64,000 nt of DNA from Salvia splendens (lineage: Eukaryota > Streptophyta > Magnoliopsida > Lamiales > Lamiaceae). Below, in pieces: positions 22,048 through 32,465 of this stretch. Each line of letters starts with the position of its first letter. The first letter of the stretch is position 1. The stretch is taken from assembly GCF_004379255.2 (NCBI RefSeq), contig NC_056040.1, positions 26,874,852 through 26,938,851 on the forward strand, in the 5' to 3' direction. A program made the translations under genes and the position numbers. A model generated the notes under the pieces. It made no database searches and had not been told where the DNA came from. It saw only the letters and a list, made by a program, of their open reading frames with translations.

Positions 22048-24066
22048 GGGTAGTGATCTATGGCAAACACCCCTTAACCAAATAACTAGAGAACAAATTA
22101 TAGCCACAAGATCAAAAAATCAAGGGCTAGTATTAATTTTCGAATTTAAGGAGATATTAGTTCTCTCAATCACAAATTTACTCCACAATAATAAGGCGAG
22201 GGTATAATTGTCATTGCAGCCAATTTACGTCATTGAATAAGAAGAAGAAGAAGAGCTCATGGTGTTCAACCATGGTAAACAGAAATCTGTGTTAGCTTTC
22301 TCCGATCGTATCGAATAATTGCGATTTCGAGCGGTTTTTGCTTGATTAGATACGCATCAGTCGTTTATGTGTACACACGATGTTTTCCCCAATGTTTTGA
22401 GCTTTGCTGTGATTTAATTGTTTTCGGAGAGAGAATATACAGGTGGGAATTGAGTTTCTTAGAAGCAAAATTCATTGAGTTTCTTCGATTACGCTAAGGT
22501 GGAAATCATCTAGTGCCTAGTTGGGCAGCGGTGACCCACAAATAATGCCCATAATTCAACAGTCAACTCAGCAGCCGTTTGTCTTTTCTTTTGTTAGTAT
22601 TATCTTTATGAACAGTTTAATTAATCCGTGAATAATGACCCAGCCAATTAATACTATAACTTTATTATTGAGTTCATTTAGTCAGAGTAAAGAGACTAGT
22701 GATGTAGCTTAGTCCTAGGGGGAACTTTTACTTTAGCATAGGAAATTGAGTTTAATGTAATCAAATTTGTCAGTAAATATGGATTAATTTCCAGTGGATC
22801 TTTTCTACTCCATTATAAGTAGAAATCATGCTAAGAGTGATGTGTTTTGTAAACAAGAGTGAAGTAAAATCACAATAAGAGTGATGTGTTTTGTAAACAA
22901 GAGTGAAGTAAATCACAATAAGAGTAATGTGTTTTGTAAACAAGAGTGAAGAAAAATCATGCTAAGAGTGATGTGTTTTGTAAACAAGAGTGAAGTAAAA
23001 TCTGAGTAAGAGTGATGTGTTTTGTGAACAAGGGTAAAGTAAAACTTGAGTAAGAGTGATGTGTTTTGTGAACAAGAGTGAAGTAAAATCTGAGTAAGAG
23101 TGATGTGTTTTGTGAACAAGAGTGAAGTAAAATCTGAGTAAGAGTGATGTGTTTTGTGAACAAGAGTGAAGTAAAATCTGAGTAAGAGTGATGTGTTTTG
23201 TAAACAAGAGTGAAGTATTCAAAATCCACTTCAATTTGACAATTTCTCCATTGAGAAACACCACGGCTCTTTTAGCATGCACTTCTCTTATCAAGGTTAT
23301 GGATTCATCAACTCAGACATACATCTAAGCATCTAATTTCTGATCAGGTTATAATTATTTTTGGAGAATTACACCAGCCATATACCTAATTCAACTAGTA
23401 CATAGGAAGAAAATCCTAAAACTGATATTAGAACCCTTGAATAATTTTCAATCCCAATCCATTTCGGTAGAAATTACTAATTAATTTTTTTTACTTAAAT
23501 CATTTTCGAGCTAAAGCTGAGCGAAAGCGGAAAGAAAAAATGTTATCTCCACTTAGAAAATATATAATGCAAAATGGAATTCCCGACTTTCGGGTCAAGA
23601 GAATTTCAAAAATTGCGATGGCATGTCATCACTTAGAATCTTAATCTCAACTTTTATTTTCATTTCTTTATCTAGAATAATGAAGTCACCCAATCCAAAT
23701 GCAATAACTAAGTAATTATCAAGTTATTGCCATCATCTAAAATGGTGTTCACCGCAGCCGTCATCGCCGCGAACTGCCTGGCGGAGGACGCCTTCAGGGG
23801 AAGAACCGGCGCATGTGCGGCGGCGGCGGCGGAGAGGCCGGCCATGGCGGTGGCCGGAGACAATTCAGATTCAGATTCTACAAATGCGCATAACACAATT
23901 CACGTTGATACATTTGAGATATTGAATTCCAAAAATGCCCTTTGGCTATTATTTTTTATAAAAATCTACAAGATTATTTAAGCCATAAGATTAATTTGAA
24001 GTATTAAGATGTGTGGCTGAGATTTGTTCTCTAGTTATACACTTAAGATTAGTTATATCTTGATCA

Positions 24067-24072
<6 letters not shown>
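22048..24072. mobile_element. Family A element, copy 1 (A1)
   Basis: Left end GGGTAGTGATCTATGGC; right end on the other strand GGGTAGTGATCAAGATATAA. Both lead into TATAACTAGAGAACAAAT or a near form and then AGCCACA, giving imperfect inverted ends of about 63 bp. The left part holds leader-like DNA (CATGGTGTTCAACCATGG). The centre has about nine units of the 44-bp repeat. A GC-rich insert lies at 23720-23900. The GC-rich piece reads on both strands as alanine-rich sequence that I do not recognise; it looks like a captured host fragment. No transposase is present. Confidence 0.75.
22845..23217. repeat. 44-bp tandem array of A1
   Basis: About nine units of 43-44 bp, each starting GTGATGTGTTTTGTAAACAA and running through GAGTGAAGTAAAATC to AATAAGA or GAGTAAGA. 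Reading frames across it on the minus strand (residues like FTKHITLTQILLHSC repeated) are artefacts. Confidence 0.9.

Positions 24073-24112
<40 letters not shown>
24073..24112. repeat. (TA)n tract between A1 and A2
   Basis: A TA run of about 40 bp is all that separates two copies of the same element family, which are in the same orientation. Confidence 0.9.
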
Positions 24113-24116
<4 letters not shown>

Positions 24117-24357
24117 CATGATCTATGGCAAACACCTCTTAACCATATAACTAGAGAACAAATAATAGCCACAAGATCAAAAAAATCAAGGGCTAGTATT
24201 AATTTTTGAATTTAAGGAGAAATTAGTTCCCTCAATCACAAATTTACTCTACAATAACAAGGCAGGGGTATAATGGTCATTGCATATCCAAAAATAGGAT
24301 ACGTCGGCAAATTAGAATTCATCTCCTCTTCTTCTCTTCTCCATCCTCATCACCGCC

Positions 24358-24750
24358 TTGTACCTGCCGTTGTCGCAGCGGCGGCAGGAGATTCAACCTC
24401 ATTGTGCGATTCAACCTTTTCTTATCTCTTCTGCAAAATTCGCGCGATTCAACCTTCTCGTCAATGTTGGCGTCGCCGTCGTCACGTTCTGCAGGAATCG
24501 GACGCTGAATTGGAGGAAAAATGCGTCGCTGATGGCGGAATTGGATGCTAGAGATGAGCGAATCCAGGTTTTGGAAAGGATTGTGGAGAAAGTAGAATCG
24601 GAAGATTTGGCGGAGTAGGAAATGCAGATGTGCTTTGATGAGAATGAGATGGTGATTAGAGAGATCGGCGGTGGAAGGAGGTGGATGGTCACAGCCATTG
24701 CCACTGCTGCTGCTGTCATATTCTACTTCCATGCTCACAGAAATCATTGA
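24358..24750 (+). pseudogene. Captured fragment: coiled coil plus C-terminal membrane segment, broken by TAG
   Basis: One frame reads RNRTLNWRKNASLMAELDAR, then a heptad-like ERIQVLERIVEKVES, an in-frame TAG at 24616-24618, and continues without a break through EMVIREIGGGRRW into the hydrophobic MVTAIATAAAVIFYF and a TGA at 24748-24750. The layout (coiled coil, basic patch, one membrane segment, very short tail) suggests a tail-anchored or single-pass membrane protein. I do not know the family. The stop in the middle of an otherwise coherent frame marks it as a decayed copy carried by A2. Confidence 0.45.
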
Positions 24751-24939
24751 TTTTTGTTGATTAGAGTTTCAGTTTTGGATAATTGTTGCTAAATAATGCA
24801 CTTAATTTGCTTCAATTTTGTGTTTGCTGCACTGGCATATATTTTTTATCACTACTATTATGAGAATTTGATTTCTTGAATCTTGATGGTGCTTGAGTTT
24901 GGAATTAGATCACTTCATATTTATGTGTTGTTCTTTGTG

Positions 24940-25994
24940 TTTTGTAAACAAGAGTGAAGTAAAATAAGAATAAGAGTGATGTAATTTGTAAACAAGAGTG
25001 AAGTAAAATCAGAATAATAGTGATGTGTTTTGTAAACAAGAGTGAAGTAAAATCAGAATAAGAGTGATGTGTTTTGTAAACAAGAGTGAAGTAAAATCAC
25101 AATAAGAGTGACGTGTTTTGTAAACAAGAGTGAAGTAACTTAACAATAAGAGTGTTGTGTTTTGTAAACAAGAGTGAAGTAAAAGAGTGATTTGTTTTGT
25201 AAACAAGAGTGAAGTAAAATCGGAATAAGAGTGATGTGTTTTGTAAACAAGAGTGAAGTAAAATTAGAATAAGAGTGATGTGTTTTGTAAACAAGAGTGA
25301 AGTGTTTTGTGAACAAGAGTGAAGTAAAATCAGAATAAGAGTGATGTGTTTTGTGAACAAGAGTGAAGTAAAATCAGAATAAGAGTGACGTGTTTTGTAA
25401 ACAAGAGTGGAGTAAAATCAGAATAAGAGTGATGTGTTTTGTGAACAAGAGTGAAGTGTTTTCTGAACAAGAGTGAAGTGTTTTGTGAACAAGAGTGAAG
25501 TAAAATCAGAATAAGAGTGATGTGTTTTGTGAACAAGAGTGAAGTAAAATCAGAATAAGAGTGATGTGTTTTGTGAACAAGAGTGAAGTGTTTTCTGAAC
25601 AAGTGTGAAGTGTTTTCTGAACAAGAGTGAAGTGTTTTGTGAACAAGAGTGAAGTAAAATCAGAATAAGAGTGATGTGTTTTGTGAACAAGAGAGAAGTA
25701 AAATCAGAATAAGAGTGATGTGTTTTGTGAACAAGAGTGAAGTGTTTTCTGAACAAGAGTGAAGTGTTTTGTGAACAAGAGTGAAGTAAAATCAGAATAA
25801 GATTGATGTGTTTTGTGAATAAGAGTGAAGTGTTTTCTGAACAAGAGTGAAGTAAAATCATAATAAGAGTGATGTGTTTTGTAAACAAGAGTGAAGTAAA
25901 ATCAGAAGAAGAGTGATGTGTTTTGTAAACAAGAGTGAAGTAAAATCTTATTATAAGAGTGATGTGTTTATAAACAAGAGTGAAGTAAAATCAT
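24940..25994. repeat. 44-bp tandem array of A2
   Basis: About 25 units of the repeat found in A1 and A3. Several units are shortened to a ~22-bp half form (GTGAACAAGAGTGAAGTGTT), and some of these half units are grouped, for example at 25450-25500 and 25575-25645. Confidence 0.9.
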
Positions 25995-26339
25995 AGCTAC
26001 CAATCATGGGAAAGTGGTGGTGAACAATGCCCGTTCAGGAACTTTCAGCCCTACCATTCAAGCCTTATGTATATTAGAATAATATGTATAAACTAATAAA
26101 TTTTGGGTCGATTTCCTAAACAGATATTCAGGCTATGTAGTAAGAGCTTTCCTTCAACTTTACTGATACAACATAGTAAGGCATGTATCCACTTCATCCT
26201 GAAGCCGAAAGACTAACAATCAAATGCATAATACGAAAATAAGAAATTTCATTCTGCTATTTGCTGGAGAAGTTTCAACTCTCAACCTCTAACCATGGCT
26301 TCAGAAAACATGTCACACATAACAATAGCAATGAGTAAA

Positions 26340-26456
26340 CTGAAATGGAATCGCCGCCATGACGGCGTCGGCGCATTCGACATTTCCAGATCCGTAGTCG
26401 CCGATCACGCGGGAGAAATTTCCGGACGGATCTTCGGAGCAGTGCGTGCACCACCA
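26340..26456 (-). pseudogene. Captured fragment of a thaumatin-like (PR-5) gene
   Basis: On the minus strand a short frame reads CSEDPSGNFS, then GDYGSGNVECADA and a P-x2-F tail. Thaumatin-like proteins have a region of the form 'CS.D.SG.F.C.TGDCGSG.VEC.GAGA..P'. The fragment fits with two cysteines replaced (C to R and C to Y), each a one-base change, so it could not form the usual disulphides. Only about 38 residues are present, with no start codon or other domains. It appears to be a host exon piece carried by element A2. The assignment comes from motif memory. Confidence 0.55.
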
Positions 26457-26689
26457 AAATCGGAGACTACGGTGGCGGAGGTGGCGGTGGCGCAGATAGA
26501 GGAGGAAGAAGATCCGGTGAAATTGGATGAATTTCTCAATTCCAGCTTATGAATTTCATAAAGTAATTTCCGAAAATGCCCTTGGTCTATTTTGTATTAT
26601 TAAAATAAATAATATTTGTTCCATTTATTTGTGTGGCTGAGATTTGTTCTCTAGTTATACACTTAAGATTAGTTATATCTTGATCACTA

Positions 26690-26691
<2 letters not shown>

Positions 26692-26729
<38 letters not shown>
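26692..26729. repeat. (TA)n tract after A2
   Basis: A TA run of about 38 bp marks the right border of the element chain. Confidence 0.9.
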
Positions 26730-26731
<2 letters not shown>

Positions 26732-27560
26732 TACACAAAAATAGTTACTAAGAACTAAGAAGCGCAGAAATAAAATGCTGGAATCATTTTATTTACGCCT
26801 CAATTAAGTAGGACGTTTGTGAAAATGATATGTAAACTGTATAAACCTCAAACAATTATCATTCGATAATAAGAATCATGTCTGTTTCAAATGAGTAAAA
26901 TTCATATGATTAAGTGCTTGTTGAAATGGTCCTCCTAGCAATGTAATGTTAACTACATGTATATCATATACTAGCAACGTAATCGCACTACTACATTGTC
27001 TTGCACAATTTCCTTTTCTTTTACTGTTTCTTTCTTTAAGAGGGATTGTACAAAGCACTAAATATTAATTTGATCAAGTTGTAGCTAGGATTCCCAACCT
27101 CTACTCATATATTGAATTGAGCACATCTACATCAATAGTGGCATTACATATAACTTAGTGTGACTGGCTTAAACCTATACAAATGCAAAATCGGTAATGA
27201 GATTCAAACCTCACCTATCACGGACTCAATGTCCCTCATCGGTAATGAGATTCAAACCTCACCTATCACGGACTCAATGTCCCTCATCGGTTATGAGAAC
27301 ATCTGGTTTGGAGTATATATATTAAATAAATTATCTCTCCTAACATACTAGTCGTTTAGGTTGAGTTCTCCTGGTCTGGTCTGTATCACAAACCTTAAAC
27401 ATTTAGCCTAGTTAACACAAACACGATCACTTTAGGGCAAGATCGGGTGATCCATGAAACAGTTATAACTATAGTATTTAACTATAGGTAAATAAACAAA
27501 TCATATTATAGTAAGTACATTTTATGAATTCGAGTAATATAAGATATTCCCACAATTTTG
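26730..27560. other. Intergenic DNA upstream of the proline-rich protein gene
   Basis: No gene is supported. A ~48-bp unit with GGTAATGAGATTCAAACCTC is present twice in tandem at about 27190-27290. The last 200 bp would hold the upstream control region of the next gene. Confidence 0.5.
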
Positions 27561-27640
27561 CATGGTAGTTGACAACTAGCATATTTTGGCAGTTGGTTAT
27601 GCCTTCACATGTTTGTACTCTTCCAACACTCACTGTTTGC

Positions 27641-27648
27641 TATATAAC
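27641..27648 (+). promoter_or_regulatory. Likely TATA box of the proline-rich protein gene
   Basis: TATATAAC lies 54 bp before the ATG at 27695. With the usual 25-35 bp spacing, transcription would start near 27670-27680 and leave a leader of only about 20 bases, rich in CCATCTCC words. Confidence 0.6.
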
Positions 27649-27694
27649 ACACTACACCACACCACGCCTCTCCATCTCCATCCCATCTCCAATC

Positions 27695-28831
27695 ATGGCT
27701 TCCTTCAAGCTCTTACCTCTCCTCCTCCTCTCCATCCTCTCCATTTCCTCCGCAGACATCCTCCAACCCGACTGCGGTTCCTGCTCCCAACCCACCCCCG
27801 CCGTCGACCCCAAACCCCCCGTCGACGTCCCCAAGCTGCCCGTGCCACCTGTCACAGTCCCTAAGCTGCCCGTGCCACCAGTAGCAGTGCCCAAGCTCCC
27901 TGTGCCACCTGTCACAGTCCCCAAGCTCCCTGTGCCACCAGTAGCAGTTCCCAAACTGCCTTTGCCACCAGTGGCAGTCCCTAAACTGCCCTTGCCACCA
28001 GTAGCAGTGCCCAAGCTCCCTGTGCCACCTGTCACAGTCCCCAAGCTCCCTGTGCCACCAGTAGCAGTTCCCAAACTGCCTTTGCCACCAGTGGCAGTCC
28101 CTAAACTGCCCTTGCCACCAGTAGCAGTGCCCAAGCTCCCTGTGCCACCTGTCACAGTCCCCAAGCTCCCTGTGCCACCAGTAGCAGTTCCCAAACTGCC
28201 TTTGCCACCAGTGGCAGTCCCTAAACTGCCCTTGCCACCAGTAGCAGTGCCCAAGCTCCCTGTGCCACCTGTCACAGTCCCCAAGCTCCCTGTGCCACCA
28301 GTAGCAGTTCCCAAACTGCCTTTGCCACCAGTGGCAGTCCCTAAACTGCCCTTGCCACCAGTAGCAGTGCCCAAGCTCCCTGTGCCACCTGTCACAGTCC
28401 CCAAGCTGCCCTTGCCACCAGTAGCAGTCCCTAAACTGCCCTTGCCACCAGTAGCGGTCCCCAAACTGCCCCTACCGCCAGTAGCAGTGCCCAAACTGCC
28501 CCTGCCTCCGGTAGCGGAGACACCAAAGGGCAAGAGTGGATGCCCGCCGCCGCCGAAAAAAGGCAAGGAAGAGACCTGCCCCATCGACACACTGAAGCTA
28601 GGTGCATGCGTGGACCTTCTAGGAGGGCTTGTGCACGTGGTGGTGGGAGACCCCGCCGTGAACGAGTGCTGCCCCATCATCTCCGGCCTCGCCGAGATCG
28701 AAGCCGCTGCCTGCCTCTGCACCACCCTCAAAATCAAGGCCCTCAACCTCAAAGTCTTCGTTCCCTTAGCTCTCGAGCTCCTCGTCACCTGCGGCAAGAC
28801 CCCGCCACCCGGCTACACTTGCTCTCTCTAA
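27695..28831 (+). CDS. Hybrid proline-rich cell-wall protein with 8-cysteine domain
   Basis: An intronless gene for 378 residues. The start is placed at the ATG opening MASFKLLPLLLLSILSISSA, a clear signal peptide; an upstream in-frame ATG at 27569 lies before the TATA box and is unlikely to be used. Residues 46-273 consist of about 23 ten-residue units of the type PKLP(V/L)PPV(A/T)V, a proline-rich domain expected to sit in the cell wall. From residue 295 (CPIDTLKLGACVDLLGGLVH) follows an eight-cysteine domain with the C...C...CC...CLC...C...C spacing of lipid-transfer-like hybrid proline-rich proteins. Such proteins are secreted and are thought to act at the wall-membrane interface. The proline-rich part has four identical 120-bp copies, so its length may vary between alleles. 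The family call is firm; the biological role is not known from sequence. Confidence 0.93.
   Translation: MASFKLLPLLLLSILSISSADILQPDCGSCSQPTPAVDPKPPVDVPKLPVPPVTVPKLPVPPVAVPKLPVPPVTVPKLPVPPVAVPKLPLPPVAVPKLPLPPVAVPKLPVPPVTVPKLPVPPVAVPKLPLPPVAVPKLPLPPVAVPKLPVPPVTVPKLPVPPVAVPKLPLPPVAVPKLPLPPVAVPKLPVPPVTVPKLPVPPVAVPKLPLPPVAVPKLPLPPVAVPKLPVPPVTVPKLPLPPVAVPKLPLPPVAVPKLPLPPVAVPKLPLPPVAETPKGKSGCPPPPKKGKEETCPIDTLKLGACVDLLGGLVHVVVGDPAVNECCPIISGLAEIEAAACLCTTLKIKALNLKVFVPLALELLVTCGKTPPPGYTCSL
27901..28380 (+). repeat. Four perfect 120-bp tandem copies inside the proline-rich domain
   Basis: The 120-bp blocks starting at 27901, 28021, 28141 and 28261 read the same at every base by eye, and a fifth block starts at 28381 before diverging. 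Each codes for four ten-residue units. Synonymous differences exist between units within a block but not between blocks, so the blocks were multiplied recently. Confidence 0.95.
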
Positions 28832-29840
28832 ACGTAAGAAGATTAATTCAATTAATCAACCAGTCCCATTAAAAATGAAACGTTTCATACTTATTATTCT
28901 ATTGGTGTTTGTATTGTATTGTTTGCGATGCAGATTTGTGGAATATTCAATTAGCGGACATGAGAGGATGTCACATTTCACAATTCCATTTCTTCAATTT
29001 CTAGCTTTTTCCTTGTTAAATTATTTAATTTGCAATTGTTCATCATCATTTCATTATGTAAAACTAGTTCCACGGCGAGGAAACAATTATTGAAGATTGA
29101 TGTTTTAATCTTTTCAATTGTAATTATTTATTATTTCTCGGGAATGAGATTAATGTATTGTGCTTGAGAGACATGCATAAAAAATGGTCTCGGTTAATTA
29201 TTTACAATCTTCCTAATTAAACTAATTCATATTTCTAGATTGTCCCATTTGATTTAAGATTATTATTACTAAACTATAATAACAGTATATTCATACAACT
29301 TTTAGAATTTGTAAATTTATTTGTGTATTGATTTTTTGAAAAAAATCTTTAGTGATGAAGCTCTGAAATATTTTATTGGGTCAACGTGAATTGTTTGGCT
29401 GAGTTATCGTAATTGGATTTTTCATTAAAGCAGCTGTCAATCACAACCCGACACGTGGAATTGGAAATGGAATAGATTAGATTAGATGGATCATGGATGC
29501 ATGACAGTGTGGGGGCGATTACCACATGAACTTACTTTGTCGTTGCCCCTTCAACAATTTGTGGTGCCTAAAATTACCCTTTTTATTTGTTCTCTTTTAT
29601 CTTTCTAATTTATATATTTTCTCAATTACCAAAATTGTACTTTGGTGGTAACGATAAAGTGAAAATAAATTTTATATTAAAATTAAACTCAAATGTTGTT
29701 GATTAAATTAAAAATAGATGGTGGAGATTTAATTATTTTCTAGTAATTATTATCTACACATTAATAGGATATTGCGGGATAAAATGGTCTATATATCTAA
29801 CAATTGTATTATATGTAGCTATGTAATTTGAAAGTATACA
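28832..29840. other. 3' flank of the proline-rich protein gene, AT-rich, no further gene
   Basis: The first 300 bp presumably hold the 3' untranslated region; a small open frame at 28875-29093 is AT-rich, has no recognised features and is treated as untranslated. No clear AATAAA-type signal can be singled out among the many A/T words. Confidence 0.5.
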
Positions 29841-30079
29841 GTGACATGGTCAAATGCAAACTCTAAACTATGATTTAGACTATTAAAAATTTTACAAAAC
29901 AATAGCAACAGAAAATATCAACACAGTGTCAATGGTTGACATCACTGACAATGTGTTGATATTGTATTGGCATTGTATTGAAATTGTGTTGACATCAAAA
30001 TCTTAAAATTTTACACTTGACATTGTGTTGAAAAGTTTGGAGTTTGTATAATATATGAGTTTGCATTTTATCTCTACCC
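29841..30079. mobile_element. Small TIR element (family D), copy 2
   Basis: The left end GTCAAATGCAAACTCTAAAC and the right end on the other strand (GGGTAGAGATAAAATGCAAA) are inverted copies. The interior has CAACACAGTGTCAATGGTTG and several GTGTTGACAT words, as in copy 1 at 7268-7516. Confidence 0.6.
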
Positions 30080-30411
30080 ATTATTCATTATTATATACAT
30101 AGCATTTACTTAGATCATTATATACATTTTACTTAGGCCATTTTTTATATTGCACTTTGGTCATTAAATCACTGTAACGGACTTCTTTAAACAACAACTA
30201 ATTACAAATTCAAAAACTTTAGTACATTTTTTTGGCATTATATACATTGAATTTATGTCACGGTATATTATATACAGTGACTTACTCATATTAATGTAGT
30301 AAGAGCATTATAACACAGGTCGTCAAGGAAATATACAAATTTCTTCGTACAAACATATGCAATTGAAATTCGATATAATCCTTGTAAAATTACTTTTAAT
30401 TTGATCCTCTT

Positions 30412-30654
30412 TCCGACCATTATAAGCGAGTCACTTTTCTTTTTGGCATGTTCCACCATAAATGAGTCATTTCAATTTTAAGCAAAAAATCATCTCTGTT
30501 ACTTTATTTTTTCACCTACTTTATTCTTTTCGCTCCTCTATTTTTCTCTCTCTCTCTTTCGTATTTTTACTCTCTCCACTTTAACTCTTTAAAAATCAAT
30601 TCCTTAAATCTTGTACCAAAAGAAGTGGCATGGCTTATAGCGGGACGAAGGGAG
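30412..30654. mobile_element. Stowaway-like MITE
   Basis: The left end CCTCTTTCCGACCATTATAA and the right end TTATAGCGGGACGAAGGGAG are inverted copies of the Stowaway type. Non-coding. Confidence 0.65.
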
Positions 30655-30687
30655 TATATGATATATGAAAAAATAATTTAAATCACA

Positions 30688-30978
30688 TACCTTTTTGGGA
30701 CGTCTCAATAAAGTTGAGTTATTTCCTTTTTAACAAAATACAAAACAACCTATTACTCTTATTTTATTCAGCACATACTTTACTCTCTCTTGTCTCATAT
30801 TTTATTTTATTTCATTTTCATTTAATTCATTTTGCACAATTTCTTATTTTATTCAGCACATACCTTACTCTCTCTTGTCTCCTATTTTATTTTATTTCTT
30901 TTTCATTTAATTCATTTTGCACAATTTCTTATCTATGTGTCTAAAAATTTTGACCCAACTTAATTAGAACAAAGGAAG
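30688..30978. mobile_element. Degenerate Stowaway-like MITE with internal duplication
   Basis: The left end TTTTTGGGACGTCTCAATAA and the right end GACCCAACTTAATTAGAACA are decayed inverted ends. A ~80-bp segment with TTACTCTCTCTTGTCTC and TTTCATTTAATTCATTTTGC occurs twice inside. Confidence 0.5.
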
Positions 30979-31139
30979 TATAAAATTTAAATCATCAATT
31001 GTTATTGGAAGTCATATATGACACTAAAGATTTGAAAAATCTACAACATTATACAACACATCGGTTTAATTATGTGACATTATACAACCCATTGGTTTAA
31101 TTATCCACATTACACTACAACATTATTCAATTGTATCCA

Positions 31140-31600
31140 CAACATTATCGATATTTCGTCTTACAAAAGGTTGAAACCCCAACCCTAAGGGCTCCACACA
31201 TCCCGATCCGACAGTATTGTGAGGGGTGTTAAATCCAGGTATGCATTAACCTGGTAAGGGGAATGACCTAACCCACTGCCTACTAGAAGTCCATCTTTCA
31301 AGGCCTCACACTTGTTCATAAGAGGTACTGTAACTACACGACAATAGTGAGATTTGATCATTGGCCATTATCGATATTTCATAACTACAAATAGATTGAT
31401 TCCCTAATAGTATATCCTTAATGAATAAAATGACGTAAATAATACGGGTAATCACCCTAATCTAAAGGCATTGTACCTTAGTTTTGATATAAGACTTGGT
31501 TTTATTTTTGATTCATACTATATCCCTGTATTTGATAAATTTTATCACAAAGTTATAAAAAAAATATTTATCCTATATCAACTATAGTATAAAATTAGTA
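31140..31600. other. Intergenic DNA, unrecognised GC-richer patch
   Basis: At about 31160-31370 the base composition rises and words such as ATCCCGATCCGACAGTATTG and ACCTGGTAAGGGGAATGACC appear. It may be an old retroelement piece, but I cannot place it and find no reading frame. Confidence 0.35.
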
Positions 31601-31605
31601 AATAG

Positions 31606-31880
31606 TATTCCATCCATCCCATTAAAATATAGGTTTTTTAAATGACATGAGAATTAATGAATAATTGGTAAAGTAAGAGAGATAAGGTGAATGTTAATTA
31701 AAGTAGTATTAGTGGATAGTTGGACCACATTATTATAAGTGTTTAATGAGTTGTAATGGTGGATCATAATGATATAAGTTGTAAATAAATAAATGTATAT
31801 GGGTAGTGGGTTAAGGATAATTTTTCATAAATGGACATTCCCATATTTTTATAGGATAGGTGAAAATAAAAATATACATA
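31606..31880. mobile_element. Decayed Stowaway-like MITE
   Basis: The left part CCATCCATCCCATTAAAATA and a right part with CCCATATTTTTATAGGAT resemble worn inverted ends of a Stowaway subfamily. Borders are uncertain. Confidence 0.4.
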
Positions 31881-32465
31881 TTTTTATGGGACTATAATGT
31901 GTAAAAAAAATCAATTTTAAATTGATCAGATATGCTCATCGGGAGAGAAATCAAAAGAAAACAAAACTTATGTGTTTGGATTTAAAAAATACTAGAAAAT
32001 ACTGAAATTTCTTGTAAATAGACCCAAACATATATTTGTCACTCAATTTCACAATAATTTCCAAAGTTTTATAGTTCAATATGCAATCATCTTAAAATTA
32101 AATAAATTAACATAGAGATAAATCAATTTGTAAAAAATCACATTATTTTAATACAGTAGTAACATAAGCCTCTTTAGGCATAGATATAGATTAAGCACAA
32201 ACAAAATAAACACAGAAATTTGTATCTAGATTGCTCATTTGCAGACATAGTTGTCTCAAGTTGAGATTCACAGCCTCAGTGACAAAATTGTATACAATCA
32301 TGCATCTCAAGTTAGGTTTACAACACAACACAATTAGCTGTATAAGAGAGTAAAAGGTTCTCTCTCTTTTTTTTGGTTGAATGATTCCTGAACAGCCTTC
32401 GCATAAATCCACATATGCGGTCGTCTACTTGAACGAGAGCTTTCACTCGTCCAAATAGCACAAGT

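Larger units (their letters stand above)
24113..26691. mobile_element. Family A element, copy 2 (A2)
   Basis: Left end GGGTCATGATCTATGGCAAA, right end on the other strand GGTAGTGATCAAGATATAAC, with the shared TATAACTAGAGAACAAAT inside both. From left to right it holds a captured coiled-coil and membrane-segment fragment, a long 44-bp array, and a piece of a thaumatin-like gene on the minus strand. There is no transposase, so movement would need help from elsewhere. The long inverted ends and cargo of host exons resemble Pack-type Mutator-like elements. Confidence 0.75.

Noticed and set aside
22913..25888. Several minus-strand frames with FTKHITL...LLHSC repeats
   Set aside because: They are the 44-bp arrays of family A read through. 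The unit length is not a multiple of three throughout, no start or domain context exists, and the frames end at unit-length changes.
24940..25994. Array of direct repeats as a CRISPR candidate
   Set aside because: The units are contiguous with no unique spacers, and the genome is a plant nuclear one.
27652..28797. A 381-codon open frame on the minus strand (TGGKGSLGTA repeats)
   Set aside because: It lies antisense to the proline-rich protein gene and exists only because the coding repeats have no stop in that frame; the sense strand has signal peptide and eight-cysteine domain.
28875..29093. 72-codon frame after the proline-rich protein gene
   Set aside because: It lies where the 3' untranslated region should be, is AT-rich and has no recognised domain.
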